Assembly: GCA_028293005.1 (NCBI GenBank)
Contig: JAQGLH010000190.1
Location: 1 to 6,833, forward strand
Reading direction: 5' to 3'
DNA from: Alphaproteobacteria bacterium
GTDB lineage: Bacteria; Pseudomonadota; Alphaproteobacteria; Sphingomonadales; Sphingomonadaceae
Length of the DNA: 6,833 nucleotides
The position numbers were made by a program, and so were the translations under genes. Positions within the stretch are counted from its first letter, which is position 1, and every line of letters begins with the position of its first letter. The notes beneath the pieces are model-generated. The model had not been told where the DNA came from. It worked only from the letters and a program-made list of their open reading frames with translations, and did no database searches. Positions 5,121 to 6,833 of the stretch are shown in pieces.

Positions 5121-6833
5121 TCAAGCCCGCGCGCCCTCGATCACGCCGACGCTGTTGATACGCAGCGCCTTGAGCACGGTGTCGACGATGCCCTCGGCGT
5201 TCAGCCCGGCTTCGTCATATTGCTGCTCGGGCTTGTCATGGTCCTGGAAATGGTCAGGCAGGCGCATCGTGCGCAGCTTGAGCCCGGCGTCGATCAGGCC
5301 GGTGTCGCTCGCCATCGTCAGCACATGCGCACCCAGCCCGCCGATCGAGGCCTCCTCGACCGTCACCGCCACCTCGTGGCTGGTGAGCAATTTGCGGATC
5401 AGCTCCTCGTCGAGCGGCTTGGCGAAGCGCAGGTCGGCGATCGTCGTGCTGAGCCCCTTGCTCTCGAGCAGATCGGCGGCTTTCTCGGCCTCGGCGAGGC
5501 GCGTGCCGAGCGACAGGATCGCGACCTTCTTGCCCTCGCGGACAATCCGGCCCTTGCCGATCTCAAGCTGCTGCGGCGCTTCGGGAAGCGCCACTCCGGT
5601 GCCGTTGCCGCGCGGATAGCGGACCGCGATCGGCCCTGTGTCGTGAAGCGCCATCGTGTGCACCATATGCACCAGCTCGGCCTCGTCGGCGGCCGCCATC
5701 ACGACGAAATTGGGCAAGGTGCACAGATAGGCGAGGTCGAAGCTGCCGGCGTGCGTGGCGCCGTCCGCGCCGACCAGCCCGGCGCGGTCCAGTGCGAAGC
5801 GCACCGGCAAATTCTGGATCGCGACATCGTGCACCACCTGGTCGTAGGCACGCTGCAGGAAGGTCGAATAGATCGCGCAGAACGGCCGAAACCCCTGCGC
5901 GGCAAGGCCGGCAGCGAAGGTCACCGCATGCTGCTCGGCGATGCCGACGTCGAACATGCGCTCGGGAAAGCGCGTGGCGAACTTGTCGAGCCCGGTGCCC
6001 GACGGCATCGCCGCAGTGATCGCGACCACCTTGTCGTCGCGCTCGGCCTCGCCGATCAGCGCCTTGGCAAAGACAGCGGTGTAGCTCGGCGGGCCGGCCG
6101 GCGATTGCGCCTGTATGCCCGAGAAGACGTCGAACTTCTGGACGCCGTGATATTTGTCGGCCGCCGCCTCGGCCGGGGCATAGCCCTTGCCCTTCTTGGT
6201 GACGACGTGAACGAGCATCGGCCCCTCTTCGGCGTCGCGGACATTCTCGAGGATCACGACCAGTTGCTCGACATTGTGGCCGTCGACCGGGCCGACATAA
6301 TAAAAACCGAGCTCCTCGAACAATGTGCCGCCGGTCGCGAGGCCGCGCGCGAATTCCTCGATCTTGCGCGCCATGCGGTGGAGCGAGTCGGGCAGCTTGC
6401 GCGCGAAGCGCTGCGCGAGATGGCGGACCGTCAGATATTTGCCCGACGACACCAGCCGCGCGAGATAATGCGACAGGCCGCCGACCGGCGGCGCGATCGA
6501 CATGTCGTTGTCGTTGAGGATGACGACCAGCCGGTTGCCGGCGCCCTCGGCGTTGTTCATCGCCTCATAGGCCATGCCGGCGCTCATCGCGCCGTCGCCG
6601 ATCACCGCGATCGCCTTGCCCGGCGTGCCGCCAAGCTTGTTGGCGATCGCGAAGCCGAGCGCCGCCGAGATCGAGGTCGAGCTGTGCGCGGCGCCGAACG
6701 GGTCATATTCGCTCTCGCTGCGCCTGGTGAAGCCGGAGAGGCCGCCGCCCTGGCGAAGCGTTCCGATCCGATCGCGGCGTCCGGTGATGATCTTGTGCGG
6801 ATAGGCCTGATGGCCGACATCCCAGATCAGCCG
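5121..6833 (-). CDS. dxs: 1-deoxy-D-xylulose-5-phosphate synthase; 5' end outside window
   Basis: This thiamine-diphosphate enzyme joins pyruvate and glyceraldehyde 3-phosphate, releasing CO2, to make DXP. DXP is the first intermediate of the MEP isoprenoid pathway and is also used for thiamine and pyridoxal in many bacteria. The frame is open from the right edge to the TGA at 5123-5121, 570 codons. By comparison with E. coli Dxs (620 aa) about 70 N-terminal residues are missing. In-window landmarks: [10 protein letters not shown] (His8, E. coli His80), HSSTSIS (~50), the ThDP/Mg motif GDGAM (79-81) followed by NN and [15 protein letters not shown], and the second domain with IAEQHAVTF (Glu300, matching catalytic Glu370). 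GADGATH (Asp357 and His361, matching Asp427/His431) and AVRYPRGNG (phosphate-binding Arg) follow, then a transketolase C-terminal domain. All key residues are present, so the enzyme should be active. Any GTG near 6605 is internal: the sequence upstream of it is clearly Dxs. In Alphaproteobacteria xseB and ispA often precede dxs, so they may lie beyond the edge. Confidence 0.97.
   Translation of the reverse strand, partial: RLIWDVGHQAYPHKIITGRRDRIGTLRQGGGLSGFTRRSESEYDPFGAAHSSTSISAALGFAIANKLGGTPGKAIAVIGDGAMSAGMAYEAMNNAEGAGNRLVVILNDNDMSIAPPVGGLSHYLARLVSSGKYLTVRHLAQRFARKLPDSLHRMARKIEEFARGLATGGTLFEELGFYYVGPVDGHNVEQLVVILENVRDAEEGPMLVHVVTKKGKGYAPAEAAADKYHGVQKFDVFSGIQAQSPAGPPSYTAVFAKALIGEAERDDKVVAITAAMPSGTGLDKFATRFPERMFDVGIAEQHAVTFAAGLAAQGFRPFCAIYSTFLQRAYDQVVHDVAIQNLPVRFALDRAGLVGADGATHAGSFDLAYLCTLPNFVVMAAADEAELVHMVHTMALHDTGPIAVRYPRGNGTGVALPEAPQQLEIGKGRIVREGKKVAILSLGTRLAEAEKAADLLESKGLSTTIADLRFAKPLDEELIRKLLTSHEVAVTVEEASIGGLGAHVLTMASDTGLIDAGLKLRTMRLPDHFQDHDKPEQQYDEAGLNAEGIVDTVLKALRINSVGVIEGARA

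Overview
The window is a stretch of high-GC (roughly two-thirds by eye) proteobacterial chromosome. It is most likely from an alphaproteobacterium, plausibly Sphingomonadales. This rests on the codon style (GCG/GCC/CGC/ATC/CTG heavy, with frequent TCG and GAC), on the protein sequences, and on the dxs-tlyA neighbourhood that is common in Alphaproteobacteria. The assignment is inferred, since no rRNA or other species marker is present. All four genes lie on the minus strand, so transcription runs from the right edge to the left edge. I found no tRNA, rRNA, CRISPR array, insertion sequence or phage gene.

Right part (about 4308-6833): dxs, which lacks its first ~70 codons beyond the right edge, encodes 1-deoxy-D-xylulose-5-phosphate synthase, the entry enzyme of the MEP isoprenoid pathway. 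It is followed after 69 nt by tlyA, an S4-domain/FtsJ-fold 2'-O-methyltransferase that acts on rRNA. The gap has no convincing terminator, so the two are probably cotranscribed.

Middle (4085-4307): a 223-nt intergenic region. It contains an AT-richer island and a large imperfect dyad (4096-4147) that ends 11 nt before the start of the next gene. This is the most plausible regulatory site in the window.

Left part (1-4084): a two-gene operon for an RND drug-efflux pump. A lipoprotein periplasmic adaptor (membrane fusion protein) is followed after 3 nt by an HAE-1 family (AcrB/MexB-like) inner-membrane permease, which runs off the left edge about 40-60 codons before its expected end. Together they should form the inner-membrane and periplasmic parts of a tripartite pump. 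No outer-membrane TolC-type channel and no regulator gene are visible, so these must lie to the left or elsewhere.

I see ordinary housekeeping genes and one ordinary efflux operon, with no sign of an undescribed multi-gene system. The observations worth a second look are the dyad upstream of the pump operon, a short crotonase-like motif in the intergenic region, the type of the TlyA enzyme, and an unusual switch loop in the permease.
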